A stretch of 64,000 bases of DNA, from NCBI GenBank assembly GCA_028281575.1, contig JANQJP010000027.1, positions 36,731 to 100,730 of the forward strand, in the 5' to 3' direction. Below the pieces are notes generated by a model. It did no database searches. It was not told the DNA's origin and saw only the letters and a list, made by a program, of their open reading frames with translations. Of the stretch, positions 30,001 to 40,182 are shown piece after piece. The DNA is from Cellvibrionaceae bacterium. Its GTDB lineage: Bacteria > Pseudomonadota > Gammaproteobacteria > Pseudomonadales > Cellvibrionaceae. The position numbers and the translations under genes are program-made. How positions within the stretch are numbered: the first letter of the stretch is position 1; each line of letters opens with the position of its first letter.

Positions 30001-30858
30001 ATGCAGATATTCCACCACTGTCAGAGTGTCCGTGAGGCCATTTCTTCGGCGCGCGCAAACGGTGCAAAGATAGGTTTTGTGCCGACGATGGGAAACTTGC
30101 ATCGGGGCCATCTAGCGCTCGTGCGCTTGGCTGCTGAGCACTGTGATGCTGTCGTTGCAAGTATCTTTGTTAACCGTATGCAGTTTGGTTTGAACGAAGA
30201 TTGGGATCGCTATCCACGCACGTTGGAGCAGGATATCCAGAAATTGGAAACAGTACCCTGCGATGTTTTGTTCTGCCCCGATGAGCAGGAAATCTACCCA
30301 AATGGGATGGATGAACAGGCGCGGGTTATCGTGCCGACAATGTCAGACATACTCTGTGGTGCCAGTAGGCCAGGTCACTTTGAAGGCGTGACCACGGTGG
30401 TTGCCAAGCTATTTAATGTCGTGCAACCCGATGTCGCTGTATTTGGCAGGAAGGACTTTCAGCAATTGGCCATCATTCGTCGCATGGTAGAAGATCTATG
30501 TGTGCCTGTTAAAATTGTCGGTGCTGATATTGAGCGCGAAGATGATGGGTTGGCGATGAGCTCAAGGAACAGTTTTATTGCGCCGGGCGAGCGGCCTAAG
30601 GCGAATCAGCTGCATCGGAGTTTAGAGTGGATTCGCGCTAAGCTATACGATGGAAATAGAGCATTTAAAGCGCTTGAGGCTGAGGCGGCGGAGCAGATTA
30701 GAGCTGCGGGGTTTAACGTTGACTATATCCGAATCTGTGAAAGCCGCAGTTTGGAGCCCGCTGCAGATGACGACAATGAACTCACCGTTTTAGGTGCAAT
30801 GTACACAGAGAAAGCGCGTCTTATCGACAATGTTTCGATCGCACTTGATGATGTTTAA
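30001..30858 (+). CDS. panC: Pantothenate synthetase
   Basis: 285 aa. PanC joins pantoate and beta-alanine with ATP to make pantothenate for coenzyme A. The nucleotidylyl-transferase motif [16 protein letters not shown] holds the HxGH-type site, and the KMSKS-like MSSRN is near residue 182. panD, which supplies beta-alanine, follows 26 bases later. Confidence 0.97.
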   Translation: MQIFHHCQSVREAISSARANGAKIGFVPTMGNLHRGHLALVRLAAEHCDAVVASIFVNRMQFGLNEDWDRYPRTLEQDIQKLETVPCDVLFCPDEQEIYPNGMDEQARVIVPTMSDILCGASRPGHFEGVTTVVAKLFNVVQPDVAVFGRKDFQQLAIIRRMVEDLCVPVKIVGADIEREDDGLAMSSRNSFIAPGERPKANQLHRSLEWIRAKLYDGNRAFKALEAEAAEQIRAAGFNVDYIRICESRSLEPAADDDNELTVLGAMYTEKARLIDNVSIALDDV

Positions 30859-30884
30859 TACGAAGTTTTGATGAGGTAGTAAAC

Positions 30885-31265
30885 ATGCAGTTAACAATGT
30901 TGAAAGGCAAATTGCACATGGCGCGGGTGACGCAGGCAGAACTTTGGTACGACGGTTCCTGTGCTATCGATGAAGAGCTGGTAAAGCTTGCCGGTCTTAG
31001 GGAGTTTGAACAAATAGACATCTACAATGTCGATAATGGCGAGCGGTTTAGCACCTATGTTATTTTGGCTGAAGCGGGATCGCGCACCATCTCTATGAAC
31101 GGTGCCGCTGCTCGAAAAGTGCAAGTGGGTGATCGTGTCATTATTGCCGCATACGGTCAGTTCTCTGAAGAGGAAGCCGCGCAGTTTAAACCGAGACTCG
31201 TGTATCTCGATGAAGACAACCGCGTTGAAAGAACCTCGAATACTATTCCTACACAAGTTGCCTGA
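30885..31265 (+). CDS. panD: Aspartate 1-decarboxylase proenzyme
   Basis: 126 aa. PanD makes beta-alanine from aspartate with a pyruvoyl group formed by self-cleavage between G24 and S25. The motif WYDGSCAID (21-29) shows this site at the expected positions. [11 protein letters not shown] is the other conserved stretch. Confidence 0.98.
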   Translation: MQLTMLKGKLHMARVTQAELWYDGSCAIDEELVKLAGLREFEQIDIYNVDNGERFSTYVILAEAGSRTISMNGAAARKVQVGDRVIIAAYGQFSEEEAAQFKPRLVYLDEDNRVERTSNTIPTQVA

Positions 31266-31429
31266 TCGCATTCATCTTTCCCCAAGATAAAACACAGTAT
31301 AATTTTTCAGCGTCTCTCAGCTTTTTGATCGAAATTAAATACAGTTCAAGCGATTCGTTTTAAGATAACGTGCTCGCTGGCGAAAAGGCCAGTGAGGCAA
31401 AAATAATAAAAGACCTGTGGAGAAATATT

Positions 31430-33367
31430 GTGGCGATAGATCCTGTTTATCCAGTGTCCACCAAGTTGGCCGAAAGCGCGCACATTTCTAAACACAAATA
31501 TGAAGAAATGTATCAACGTTCAATTACAAACCCTGACGGGTTTTGGGCAGAACAAGCGCAGCAATTTTTAGATTGGCGTTCACCCTGGTCCTCGGTATGC
31601 GAGTTTGATTTCCACAAGGGGGAAGCCGCTTGGTTTAGTGGCGCCAAATTAAACGTCAGCTACAACTGCGTGGACCGACATCTGCGTGATCGCGCTGAGC
31701 AAACAGCGATTATTTGGGAAGGTGACGACCCGGCGGATGACAAGCATATTAGCTATGCGGAATTACACGGTCATGTATGTCGACTCGCCAATGCGTTAAA
31801 ACAGCGGGGCATTAAAAAAGGCGATCGCGTATGCATTTATATGCCAATGATTCCCGAAGCGGCCTACGCCATGCTCGCGTGTACGCGGGTTGGTGCTGTG
31901 CACTCCGTTGTTTTTGGCGGTTTTTCTCCCGAAGCGCTCAAAGATAGAATTTTAGATTCCGATTGCCAAACGGTGATTACCGCGGATGAGGGGGTACGCG
32001 GTGGTAAGCACATTCCATTAAAAGCCAATGTTGATCGTGCGCTCGCAAGCTGCCCCAATGTACACTCCGTCTTTATTGTTAAACGCACGGGCACAGAAAT
32101 TTCCTGGAACGGCGATCGTGACCTCTGGTATCACGATGCAGTTGATGGTCAGGCGGCCAGCTGTGATCCAGAAGACATGGATGCCGAGGACCCACTTTTC
32201 ATCCTCTATACCTCTGGCTCCACAGGCAAACCTAAAGGTGTTTTGCACACTACTGCGGGGTATTTACTGCAAGCGGCAATGACACATAAATATGTCTTTG
32301 ATTACCGCGACGGTGAAGTGTACTGGTGCACAGCAGATGTTGGCTGGGTGACAGGACACAGCTATATCGTTTACGGACCGCTTGCGAATGGCGCGACCAC
32401 CCTGATGTTTGAAGGTGTGCCCAACTATCCCGACGCCTCACGCTGTTGGCAGGTTTGTGACAAGCACAAGGTCGCTTCATTTTACACAGCGCCGACGGCG
32501 ATCAGGGCGCTTATGGGGCAGGGTGATACATGGTTGGAGAGCACTAGGCGAGACAGTCTGCGTATCCTGGGCACGGTGGGCGAACCGATTAACCCAGAGG
32601 CGTGGCTCTGGTATTTCGAGGTGGTTGGCAACAGTGCGTGTCCCATTGTTGATACCTGGTGGCAGACTGAGACCGGGGCACATATGTTGACACCCCTGCC
32701 CGGTGCGACCGACTTGAAGCCTGGTTCAGCGACCTTGCCATTTTTTGGTGTACAGCCTGCGATATTGGGACCCGAAGGAGAGGAGCTGGAAGGTGAGGCA
32801 GAAGGTGCTCTGGTTATAACGCACGCCTGGCCCAGCCAAATACGCTCGGTCTTTGGTGACCATCAACGCCTTATTGACACGTATTTCAGTACCTATCCTG
32901 GTTATTATTTTACCGGCGATGGCGCGCGCAGAGACGCGGACGGTTACTACTGGATTACCGGGCGTATGGATGACGTGCTGAATGTTTCGGGGCACCGCAT
33001 GGGCACAGCGGAGATCGAGAGCGCTCTGGTATTGCACCCGCAGGTTGCGGAGGCTGCTGTGGTTGGCTACCCACACGAAATTAAAGGCCAGGGCATCTAC
33101 GCTTATGTCATGTTAATGTCCGGTGCCGAACCCACAGGCGATCTGCAAGCGGGACTGCTCGATTTATGTAAGCGCGAAATAGGCGCGATAGCAAAACCCG
33201 ATTTATTGCATTTTGCCCCCGGTTTGCCAAAAACCCGGTCGGGCAAAATTATGCGACGGATTTTGCGTAAGATCGCGGCAAACGAGCTTGATAATTTGGG
33301 CGATACGTCGACTTTGGCTGACCCTTCTGTGGTCGATAATCTTATTGAGCACAGGTTAAATACTTAG
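31430..33367 (+). CDS. acs: Acetyl-coenzyme A synthetase
   Basis: 645 aa from GTG 31430, which has GGAG at 31419-31422; an upstream in-frame start at 31370 adds residues not found in the family. Acs converts acetate, ATP and CoA to acetyl-CoA through acetyl-AMP. Motifs: [12 protein letters not shown] (P-loop), WWQTETG, and TRSGKIMRR near the C terminus with the catalytic lysine that is regulated by acetylation in many bacteria. A TATAAT at 31298-31303 upstream may be its -10 box, but I see no clear -35 box. Confidence 0.96.
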   Translation: MAIDPVYPVSTKLAESAHISKHKYEEMYQRSITNPDGFWAEQAQQFLDWRSPWSSVCEFDFHKGEAAWFSGAKLNVSYNCVDRHLRDRAEQTAIIWEGDDPADDKHISYAELHGHVCRLANALKQRGIKKGDRVCIYMPMIPEAAYAMLACTRVGAVHSVVFGGFSPEALKDRILDSDCQTVITADEGVRGGKHIPLKANVDRALASCPNVHSVFIVKRTGTEISWNGDRDLWYHDAVDGQAASCDPEDMDAEDPLFILYTSGSTGKPKGVLHTTAGYLLQAAMTHKYVFDYRDGEVYWCTADVGWVTGHSYIVYGPLANGATTLMFEGVPNYPDASRCWQVCDKHKVASFYTAPTAIRALMGQGDTWLESTRRDSLRILGTVGEPINPEAWLWYFEVVGNSACPIVDTWWQTETGAHMLTPLPGATDLKPGSATLPFFGVQPAILGPEGEELEGEAEGALVITHAWPSQIRSVFGDHQRLIDTYFSTYPGYYFTGDGARRDADGYYWITGRMDDVLNVSGHRMGTAEIESALVLHPQVAEAAVVGYPHEIKGQGIYAYVMLMSGAEPTGDLQAGLLDLCKREIGAIAKPDLLHFAPGLPKTRSGKIMRRILRKIAANELDNLGDTSTLADPSVVDNLIEHRLNT

Positions 33368-33458
33368 GGTATTGTTTCATTAGCTTTTTGTGTTGCTGCC
33401 GAAATATGTGTACCTAAAAGGGTTGCGTTGTTTAAGCTGGGCACGAGACATGAATTGC

Positions 33459-33594
33459 GCACTTGCACTAGAGGCACGCCGTGAATACGTCCATGTAGGC
33501 TCTGCACCAGCATCTCGACAACTGCTCCTGCGTTGTTCTAACACCCGCCATCCATGGCGGGCGCCTGCTGGTAAAGGCGCTTTAGTGCAAGCAC
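33459..33594. repeat. Structured repeat element between acs and ppnN
   Basis: The 440-base gap 33368-33807 contains no credible gene but a nested set of inverted repeats. Outer arms are at 33459-33470 and 33583-33594 (core CTTGCACTA/TAGTGCAAG). Middle arms are CCAGCA (33507-33512) and TGCTGG (33566-33571). There is a perfect hairpin CCCGCCA-TCCA-TGGCGGG (33544-33561) and a second stem GCGCC/GGCGC (33561-33580). On the minus strand it carries CCTACATGGACGTATTCACG, a phrase I associate with multicopy elements of marine gammaproteobacteria. A similar CCTACATGGATG occurs at the right edge of the window. Confidence 0.6.
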
Positions 33595-33807
33595 CCAATC
33601 CACGCCTCTCCGAGTTAGCGGGACGGCAGTGGGTATCTTTGCATTATTCGGCGGTGCCTTAAGTTTTCTCTTTTTAATCGCGAAATAAGCAATTCAAGCC
33701 ATCTCGTGTGTAAGTGGCTTATACTTAAAACATCGTGGCGTGAGCATCTTTGTTCGCTGGCGTCGGGCTTTCTATTTTTCTTCAAAATACATCGGAGCGC
33801 CCTTTAG

Positions 33808-35169
33808 GTGAGTGATAGAATTTCTGCGAGGGTGGTGCCCGAGCAAGCGTTGGAAGTGCTTTCTCAACTCGAAGTTTCCAAATTGATGGATGCCAACGAG
33901 GGCGAAATTTACGAGACGTTTCGCCGCTGTTCTCTTGCGGTACTCAATACGGGTTCTCAGACTGACAGCACGAAAGAAGTGCTTGAATTGTTTCGCGAGT
34001 TTTCGATTCGCGTGATTGAACAGGAACGTGGCATCAAGTTGGATATTGCTCACGCGCCGTCCAGTGCATTTGTCGACGAAAAAATGATTGTTGGTATTCA
34101 AGAGCACTTGTTTTCGGTGTTGCGCGATATTGTTTATATCAACAATGAATTAAAAGAAAACCGTGAAATAGATTTTAATGCTTCGCAGGGTATTACTAAC
34201 GCGGTATTTCATATCGTGCGTAATGCGGGTTTATTAAAGAGTAATGCCCAGGCCAAATTAGTTGTTTGCTGGGGCGGACACTCCATTAACGAAGTGGAAT
34301 ATGACTATACCAAAGAGGTCGGTTACCAACTCGGCTTGCGTGGCTTGGATATTTGTACCGGCTGTGGTCCCGGCGCGATGAAAGGACCTATGAAAGGTGC
34401 TGCGATTGCGCATGCAAAGCAACGTCATCGCGGCCACTATATCGGTATTACCGAACCCGGGATTATCGCTGCAGAATCGCCAAACCCAATTGTGAATAAA
34501 TTAGTGATAATGCCGGATATCGAGAAACGCCTCGAAGCGTTTGTTCGCGTGGGACATGGTGTCGTCGTATTTCCCGGTGGTGTCGGTACCGCTGAGGAGA
34601 TACTGTATGTTTTAGGCATTCTTCTAAATCCTAAAAATGTTTCTATCCCCTTTCCACTTATTTTTACCGGTCCACAAAGTTCTGCGGCCTATTTTGAGCA
34701 AATTGATGCATTTATTCGGGCCACTCTTGGAGAAGAGGCGCGCAGACTTTACGAAATTATTATTAATGATCCTGCGCTTGTTGCACAGAAAATGCGTTCG
34801 CATATGCAGGTCGTGCAGAACTATCGTCGCTCAACTCAGGACGCCTATTATTTTAACTGGGTGCTTAATATTGAAAAGGAGTCGCAGGTTCCATTTAAGC
34901 CTACACATGAAAATATGGCGGCGTTAAATTTATCCAAGGCGCAGTCCGCTTATGATCTCGCAATAAATTTACGCAAAGCATTTTCGGGTATTGTCGATGG
35001 TAATGTAAAAGAACATGGCATTCGCGCTATCGAAGAAAAAGGGCCTTATGAAATTTCGGGTGATCCCAGTATTATGCAACCGCTGGCACAGTTGCTTGAA
35101 TCTTTTGTTGCGCAAAAACGAATGAAAATTCCAACGAGGGAATATATTCCTTGTTATCGCCTGGTGTGA
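33808..35169 (+). CDS. ppnN: Pyrimidine/purine nucleotide 5'-monophosphate nucleosidase (YgdH/PpnN)
   Basis: 453 aa from GTG 33808. PpnN cleaves nucleoside monophosphates such as GMP to the base and ribose 5-phosphate and is activated by (p)ppGpp in E. coli. The LOG-type core shows CWGGHSINEVEYDYTKEVGY, CGPGAMKGPMKGA and the PGGxGTxxE motif (FPGGVGTAEEI). The extra N- and C-terminal domains typical of YgdH are present by length. The Smr gene begins 7 bases after its stop. Confidence 0.93.
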   Translation: MSDRISARVVPEQALEVLSQLEVSKLMDANEGEIYETFRRCSLAVLNTGSQTDSTKEVLELFREFSIRVIEQERGIKLDIAHAPSSAFVDEKMIVGIQEHLFSVLRDIVYINNELKENREIDFNASQGITNAVFHIVRNAGLLKSNAQAKLVVCWGGHSINEVEYDYTKEVGYQLGLRGLDICTGCGPGAMKGPMKGAAIAHAKQRHRGHYIGITEPGIIAAESPNPIVNKLVIMPDIEKRLEAFVRVGHGVVVFPGGVGTAEEILYVLGILLNPKNVSIPFPLIFTGPQSSAAYFEQIDAFIRATLGEEARRLYEIIINDPALVAQKMRSHMQVVQNYRRSTQDAYYFNWVLNIEKESQVPFKPTHENMAALNLSKAQSAYDLAINLRKAFSGIVDGNVKEHGIRAIEEKGPYEISGDPSIMQPLAQLLESFVAQKRMKIPTREYIPCYRLV

Positions 35170-35175
35170 GTTACG

Positions 35176-35754
35176 ATGTCCGATGAAGATTTCAATGCTT
35201 TGCTTGGTGAAGACGCTGAACATATTCAGCGGTTAAATACAGAAAAACGCGTAAGTCTCGATAAATCTGACGTTAAAGATGCCAGCGCTGCGATACGCCA
35301 GAAAAATGCCGAAGAATTTACGGCACAGGAAAACGACCCTTTAGAATCGCAAACGATGACTCTGCTACAGCCGATGGACCTTCTCGCTTTTCAACGGCCG
35401 GGGGTTCAGCATGGCGTCTATAAAAACTTGCGGCTCGGTAAATACAGTATCGATGCAGTACTCGACCTGCATCGCCTAACTATGGAGCAAGCGCGAATAG
35501 CACTGCATCGTTTTATTCAGGATTGTCTCGAAAATGATGTTCGTTCAGCACTTATTACTCACGGCAAAGGTGAGGGTAGAGAAACCCCCGCGTTACTTAA
35601 AAGCTGCGTTGCTCACTGGTTACCGCAAATTAAGGAAGTGCTTGCCTTTCACACCACGCAAAAGCATCATGGCGGTTACGGTGCGACATACGTGCTATTA
35701 AAGAAAAGCACGAATAAAAAGCAAAAGACAAAGGAAATGATAGGAAAAAAATAA
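35176..35754 (+). CDS. Smr-domain protein (SmrA/YdaL type)
   Basis: 192 aa. A charged N terminus (1-80) is followed by the Smr domain (about 92-180). Its motifs are LDLHRLTMEQAR and THGKGEG, matching DLHG and HGKG of the family. Smr domains are RNA or DNA endonuclease modules; SmrB of E. coli cleaves mRNA at collided ribosomes. The DLHR form fits the SmrA group, which is poorly characterised. The C terminus is Lys-rich. It is probably cotranscribed with ppnN. Confidence 0.9.
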   Translation: MSDEDFNALLGEDAEHIQRLNTEKRVSLDKSDVKDASAAIRQKNAEEFTAQENDPLESQTMTLLQPMDLLAFQRPGVQHGVYKNLRLGKYSIDAVLDLHRLTMEQARIALHRFIQDCLENDVRSALITHGKGEGRETPALLKSCVAHWLPQIKEVLAFHTTQKHHGGYGATYVLLKKSTNKKQKTKEMIGKK

Positions 35755-35766
35755 ACTAAAAAACAG

Positions 35767-37482
35767 CTATTCAGAAATGTAGCGTTTGCGTTTACTCGCT
35801 TTGAGTTTGTATAAATCACACATGCACAGGCCGTCGAGGCAATCGCCAAAGTCGGGGTCTACGCTAAATACAATGGATTGGAAGCCGCCCTCTTCAAATA
35901 ATGCCGTGTACTGTTTAAATAGTACCGGTAATTTATGGTCGTGCTGCAAGAATTTTTGCTGCATAAAGTCGAAGGCGGTGTCGCGATCAAATTCACCAAA
36001 TTCTGCATCGAGTTCGGCGATTGTTTGCGCGTCTAAAAGATAGGGTTGATACGCACTTGCTAACTCTTTTTCGCATGCGTGATAGCGGCGATAGAAGTAC
36101 GCCAGCGTATCCATAAGTTCCTTAGGGTAATGTGCGCTCATGCTTACCGGCCCAATCAGGTAGCGTACATCGGGGCGGTGTGCGAGATAGGCTCCCAGGC
36201 CTTGCCACAGGTAATCCAGGCTTGCTTTGCCCCAATAGTCTGGGTTGACAAAGCTGCGACCCAATTCAATTGCCTGGCCCAAGTAGGATTCAAATTCTGG
36301 CTTAAATAAATACAGGGAACGTGTATAAAAGCCCTCTTCTCCGAGGTCGTGCAGAATTCTTTTGCCGTCACCCAGGCGGTAGGCGCCCGCTACCTGACGG
36401 TTGACAGTGTCCCACAGTACTAAATGCAAATAATGTAAGTCGTAGTCATCTGTATCCATTGACCTGCCTGTGCCTTCGCCAACTTTGCGAAACGCGAGTT
36501 CGCGCAGTCGGCCAATATCTTTGAGCAGCGGGGACTCCTGGTTACAACGAGCGAGATAAATTTTGTTGCCGTCACGGGTTTCCCCCAGGCATTCGGCAGC
36601 ATCCAGTTCGGTCTCAATCTCTGCGGGGTCCTGGGGGTGTGCAATGGTTTTTTCGGTTTCGAAAATCGGGTGGCGTTTGCGTCTGCCAATTTTATATAAG
36701 TGCTGCTTGAGGCGTTTTACCAAAGTGCGGTCGTGCACTGTTTCCGACGCGAGACTGTGCACAGGTATGGGTTCGCCGACGCTGAATTGGATTGTGCGTG
36801 AGGCTTGATTAAACATCTCGTGCGCTAATAACGCGGTGCCGAGAGGTTTGTAAACCATAGAAGCGCCGTAAAAAAGCAGGGAGTTTTTGGCGCGAATATG
36901 GATGGGCAACAGGGGGGTGTTGGCGCGGCGTGCGAAGTTGAGAAAACCGGGCATCCAACGCGTATCTTTTATCCCTGTGGGGCGTGCTCTTGAGACTTCA
37001 CCTGCCGGAAAAATAATAATGGCTTCTTCGTTTTCAAGCGCCGCCAAAACACGCTTGTAAGCGCGCCGGGGGCTGCCACCCGTCATATTGTCCAGTGGAA
37101 CAATCAAGTCTTTGACGGCGTCGATATGCGCGAGCATGTCGTTGGCCACGATACGAACGTCAGGTCGAATTTCGCCAACGAGGCGCAAAATTGCGAGTCC
37201 ATCGAGTGAGCCAATTGGATGGTTGGCAAATATAACCACACGCCCGAGTGCGGGAATGTTAAGCCGATCTTCGGCGCTTACATGGTAGTCAAAGTCGAAA
37301 TAGCGAAATACGCGATCAATAAACGCGAAGCCTTTAACTTCCCGGTTTTTGTAGAGAAAGCGGTTGATTTCTTCCTCGTGAATCAGGCGGCGTAGCAGCG
37401 ATATCGTCGGTCGACGAATCATATGCGGTTGATTGGCAAAGCCGGGAAATTTGCCTTCCACAGCTTTTTCAATATTTATCAT
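35767..37482 (-). CDS. Two-domain acyltransferase (PlsC-like + GNAT), ornithine-lipid (OlsF) type
   Basis: 571 aa. Residues about 70-270 form a PlsC-like lysophospholipid acyltransferase domain with ANHPIGSLDG (H88...D94, an HX5D spacing) and FPAGEVSRARPTG. Residues about 300-540 form a GNAT-type N-acyltransferase of the OlsB/haemolysin group (LRELAFRKVGEGTGRSMD, ELGRSFVNPDYWG, GPVSMSAHYP). Together they could make an acyl-oxyacyl ornithine (amino) lipid: the GNAT half N-acylates and the PlsC half O-acylates. This matches the bifunctional OlsF idea, but no substrate can be read from sequence. It is convergent with the Smr gene, 12 bases apart. Confidence 0.8.
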   Translation of the reverse strand: MINIEKAVEGKFPGFANQPHMIRRPTISLLRRLIHEEEINRFLYKNREVKGFAFIDRVFRYFDFDYHVSAEDRLNIPALGRVVIFANHPIGSLDGLAILRLVGEIRPDVRIVANDMLAHIDAVKDLIVPLDNMTGGSPRRAYKRVLAALENEEAIIIFPAGEVSRARPTGIKDTRWMPGFLNFARRANTPLLPIHIRAKNSLLFYGASMVYKPLGTALLAHEMFNQASRTIQFSVGEPIPVHSLASETVHDRTLVKRLKQHLYKIGRRKRHPIFETEKTIAHPQDPAEIETELDAAECLGETRDGNKIYLARCNQESPLLKDIGRLRELAFRKVGEGTGRSMDTDDYDLHYLHLVLWDTVNRQVAGAYRLGDGKRILHDLGEEGFYTRSLYLFKPEFESYLGQAIELGRSFVNPDYWGKASLDYLWQGLGAYLAHRPDVRYLIGPVSMSAHYPKELMDTLAYFYRRYHACEKELASAYQPYLLDAQTIAELDAEFGEFDRDTAFDFMQQKFLQHDHKLPVLFKQYTALFEEGGFQSIVFSVDPDFGDCLDGLCMCDLYKLKASKRKRYISE

Positions 37483-37708
37483 TCTTTTTCCTTCGACCGA
37501 TACTCACGCAAGTGTGGGTTCGCGTCTGGTTTTACCTCGTCACGTGGCGCGGCACAAATTATTGTGCTTGCATCCGCCCTTCGTGCCATGAAGATAAAGC
37601 TCAATTGTGAATGTTAAATGACAAATCACTTGTTAGGTATGGTGCCACGCAGTGTATCAGCGGTTTCGAGCTATGTGGATGTGAGCTGATCGATATTTAT
37701 GCTTAGAA

Positions 37709-38815
37709 TCACACGGGGCGAATTTGTTCCATTTGCTTTTGCAACAGGTCGTTGTACGGACCAACAAAATGCTTAATCAGTAGGCGTGATGGTGCTTCTT
37801 CACCCAGGTCAAGGTACTCAACTTTTGGTTTCAAGCAGTCCGCGTCTGCTGCCAGTCTGTCGACTGCCAGGCCCACAAAGGGCATGGCAGTTTCAGTGAG
37901 ATCATTGCGGTGAAGTGCAATTTGGGCCGATAAATCCAAGGGTACCCTATTGATAATGCCGCAAAGGTCTAGCATCAATTGGGCAGCACAAGCGGCGTTG
38001 AACAGCGCTTGGTTGTTTTCGCCTTCTGTCTGGAATTCGATGAGGTAGCGATCATTGTGCCATCGCCAATCGTCAGCGCCGTAGAGATGCATAATTGCTT
38101 CGATCATCTCTTCAACAAGGTTGAAGGTATTTCGAAATGCGCTGCCGTTAAGTTGTTGCTGAAGTGTGCCAATGTTTTTGATACATAGAGCCACATAGGC
38201 TTTGTTACGCACAGAGATTTCGTTAGCTTCTGAGTGCGGCTCGTTTTCATCTTGAGTGATATCGTCTTCGGTGCCGGCGTTCGGAGGGCGAGCCAAAAAT
38301 CGCCACTTATCTGGTAGAGCTATTCCTTCCCATTGGATGCTTTTGCTCATATAGATAAAAAGGGCAGCGAGAGCGATACACGAAAAAACGATGATTTGAA
38401 CGAGTTGCATAGGCCGTCCGGCCGGCCAGGTCTCAGGGTTTAACTTAATTGTGACGTAGCCTGCAAGGCTTTCGTGGATGGTAATGGGTGCGCTGAAGTC
38501 GATGCCTTCCGGTTGGCTCTTTCCGGCTTGCACAACCAGATTGTTTTCAACATCGTAAATTGTTGCAGTGAGCACGCCGGGGTTGTCGACCACCGATTGC
38601 AAATTCGCACGCATGCTAACCAGATCTTGGTGAAAAAGGTCTTCGACGGATTCGCGCGCCGCGGCATTGGCCAGCGATTGGCCGTAGGTACTATTTTGCT
38701 GATCAATAAGTTTGTCAGCGCTGCGAAGTAGAAGAAGATAAAGGAGCAAAATGCCGACAGTTACGCCAATAAAAAAAGTGGCTTTCCGGGAAAGTGGGGC
38801 GACGAATTTAATCAA
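37709..38815 (-). CDS. AhpA/YtjB-like inner-membrane protein
   Basis: 368 aa. Transmembrane segments at about 13-31 and 135-155 flank a periplasmic domain of about 100 residues. A cytoplasmic C-terminal domain (about 190-345) is vaguely like a class III cyclase fold (YVALCIKNIGTLQQQL, FNAACAAQLML), but without recognisable catalytic residues. It is divergent from serB, the position of the AhpA/YtjB family in gammaproteobacteria. Role uncertain: membrane-associated sensor or regulator. Confidence 0.75.
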   Translation of the reverse strand: MIKFVAPLSRKATFFIGVTVGILLLYLLLLRSADKLIDQQNSTYGQSLANAAARESVEDLFHQDLVSMRANLQSVVDNPGVLTATIYDVENNLVVQAGKSQPEGIDFSAPITIHESLAGYVTIKLNPETWPAGRPMQLVQIIVFSCIALAALFIYMSKSIQWEGIALPDKWRFLARPPNAGTEDDITQDENEPHSEANEISVRNKAYVALCIKNIGTLQQQLNGSAFRNTFNLVEEMIEAIMHLYGADDWRWHNDRYLIEFQTEGENNQALFNAACAAQLMLDLCGIINRVPLDLSAQIALHRNDLTETAMPFVGLAVDRLAADADCLKPKVEYLDLGEEAPSRLLIKHFVGPYNDLLQKQMEQIRPV

Positions 38816-38946
38816 GCCAAGAGCCTGCTATCTGAGCAATATGTGAATTGTGGGGCAGCGCGCAGGGAAAAGTGTATACACGAGAAAGCCGGCACCGCTT
38901 GTAAACTATAATTCGCTATAATGGCTCACTCGAGTCACAATTTGAA

Positions 38947-40182
38947 GTGGTGAATGTGCGCGAACTGATACTAATTACGCTTTTTGGTAGCGATAAACCC
39001 GCCGTAACATCCAATATTTCTAAGATCCTTGCCGTCAGTGACGCCAATATTTTGGATATTGGTCAAGCGGTTATTCACGAGAACTTATCCCTGGGTATGC
39101 TCGTAGAAATTCCTGACGGCGCTAATGCTTCAGATTTGGTTAAACAGGTTCTCTACAAGGCGCATGAACTAGAGATACAGGTGCGCTTCCAGCCTATTGA
39201 TGAAAAAAACTATGCTGACTGGGTCGGTTTGCAAGGCAAACCGCGGCACATTATTACCTTGCTGGCGCGCCAGATTACGGCAGAGCAAATTAGTGCGTTG
39301 ACAGATATTATCTCGGGTAGTGGACTCAATATTGACAACATTAGCCGCCTTACGGGCAGGGTTGCGCTCAATGGGCCGGGGTCAGCGACCGCCTGCGTTG
39401 AATTTTCCGCGCGAGGTTATGTTGAGGATATCAGTGCGCTGCGGGCGAAGTTTGCAGATTTGGCGTCTGCATTGGATGTAGATATCGCGTTTCAGGAAGA
39501 CAATATGTACCGGCGCACGCGCAGGTTAGTGTGTCTTGATATGGATTCTACGTTGATTGAAGCGGAAGTTATCGATGAACTTGCTAAAGCGGCGGGTGTT
39601 GGCGAGCAGGTTGCGTCGATCACCGAAGCGGCGATGCGTGGGGAGCTGGATTTTAAACAGAGCTTCGCCGAACGTGTGCGCTTGCTCGAAGGGTTGGATG
39701 AATCGGTACTCGCTGAAATTGCCGCACAGTTACCCATCACGGAAGGTGCGGAAAGATTGATCGAAACCTTACGAAAGCTCGGCTATAAAACAGCCATTCT
39801 TTCCGGAGGGTTTACTTATTTTGGCCAATATTTAAAACAGCGCCTTGGAATAGACTATGTATTTGCCAACGAACTCGATATTGTTAACGGAAAAGTTACT
39901 GGTGAAGTTGCGGGTGATATTGTCGATGGTCAACGTAAAGCCGAATTGTTAAGAGAACTTGCAGAGCGCGAAAAAATTAGCTTGGAGCAAGTCGTTGCTG
40001 TTGGTGACGGCGCAAACGATTTACCTATGCTCAGTATTGCGGGCCTGGGTATTGCCTTTAGAGCCAAACCTGTCGTGCGTGCAGAAGCAGAGCAGGCAAT
40101 ATCAACTTTGGGTCTGGACGCAATCTTATATTTGATGGGGTTTAGGGACAGAGAAATTAAGCACGAAGAATTAAGGTCTTAA
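38947..40182 (+). CDS. serB: Phosphoserine phosphatase
   Basis: 411 aa, starting at one of three in-frame GTG codons (38947, 38950 or 38956). SerB hydrolyses phosphoserine to serine, the last step of serine synthesis. Two N-terminal ACT-like regions (1-180) precede the HAD domain, which has the nucleophile motif LDMDSTLIE, SGGFTYF, and GDGANDLPML. It overlaps the fimX-like gene tail to tail by 4 bases. Confidence 0.97.
   Translation: MVNVRELILITLFGSDKPAVTSNISKILAVSDANILDIGQAVIHENLSLGMLVEIPDGANASDLVKQVLYKAHELEIQVRFQPIDEKNYADWVGLQGKPRHIITLLARQITAEQISALTDIISGSGLNIDNISRLTGRVALNGPGSATACVEFSARGYVEDISALRAKFADLASALDVDIAFQEDNMYRRTRRLVCLDMDSTLIEAEVIDELAKAAGVGEQVASITEAAMRGELDFKQSFAERVRLLEGLDESVLAEIAAQLPITEGAERLIETLRKLGYKTAILSGGFTYFGQYLKQRLGIDYVFANELDIVNGKVTGEVAGDIVDGQRKAELLRELAEREKISLEQVVAVGDGANDLPMLSIAGLGIAFRAKPVVRAEAEQAISTLGLDAILYLMGFRDREIKHEELRS

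Noticed and set aside
31298..31303. TATAAT upstream of acs as a full promoter
   Set aside because: No credible -35 box lies at 16-18 bp; acs genes often use activators, so it was not listed as a separate feature.
33380..33662. Open frames on both strands between acs and ppnN
   Set aside because: They coincide with the inverted-repeat element, and their peptides (Arg/Ala-rich) have no protein-like pattern.
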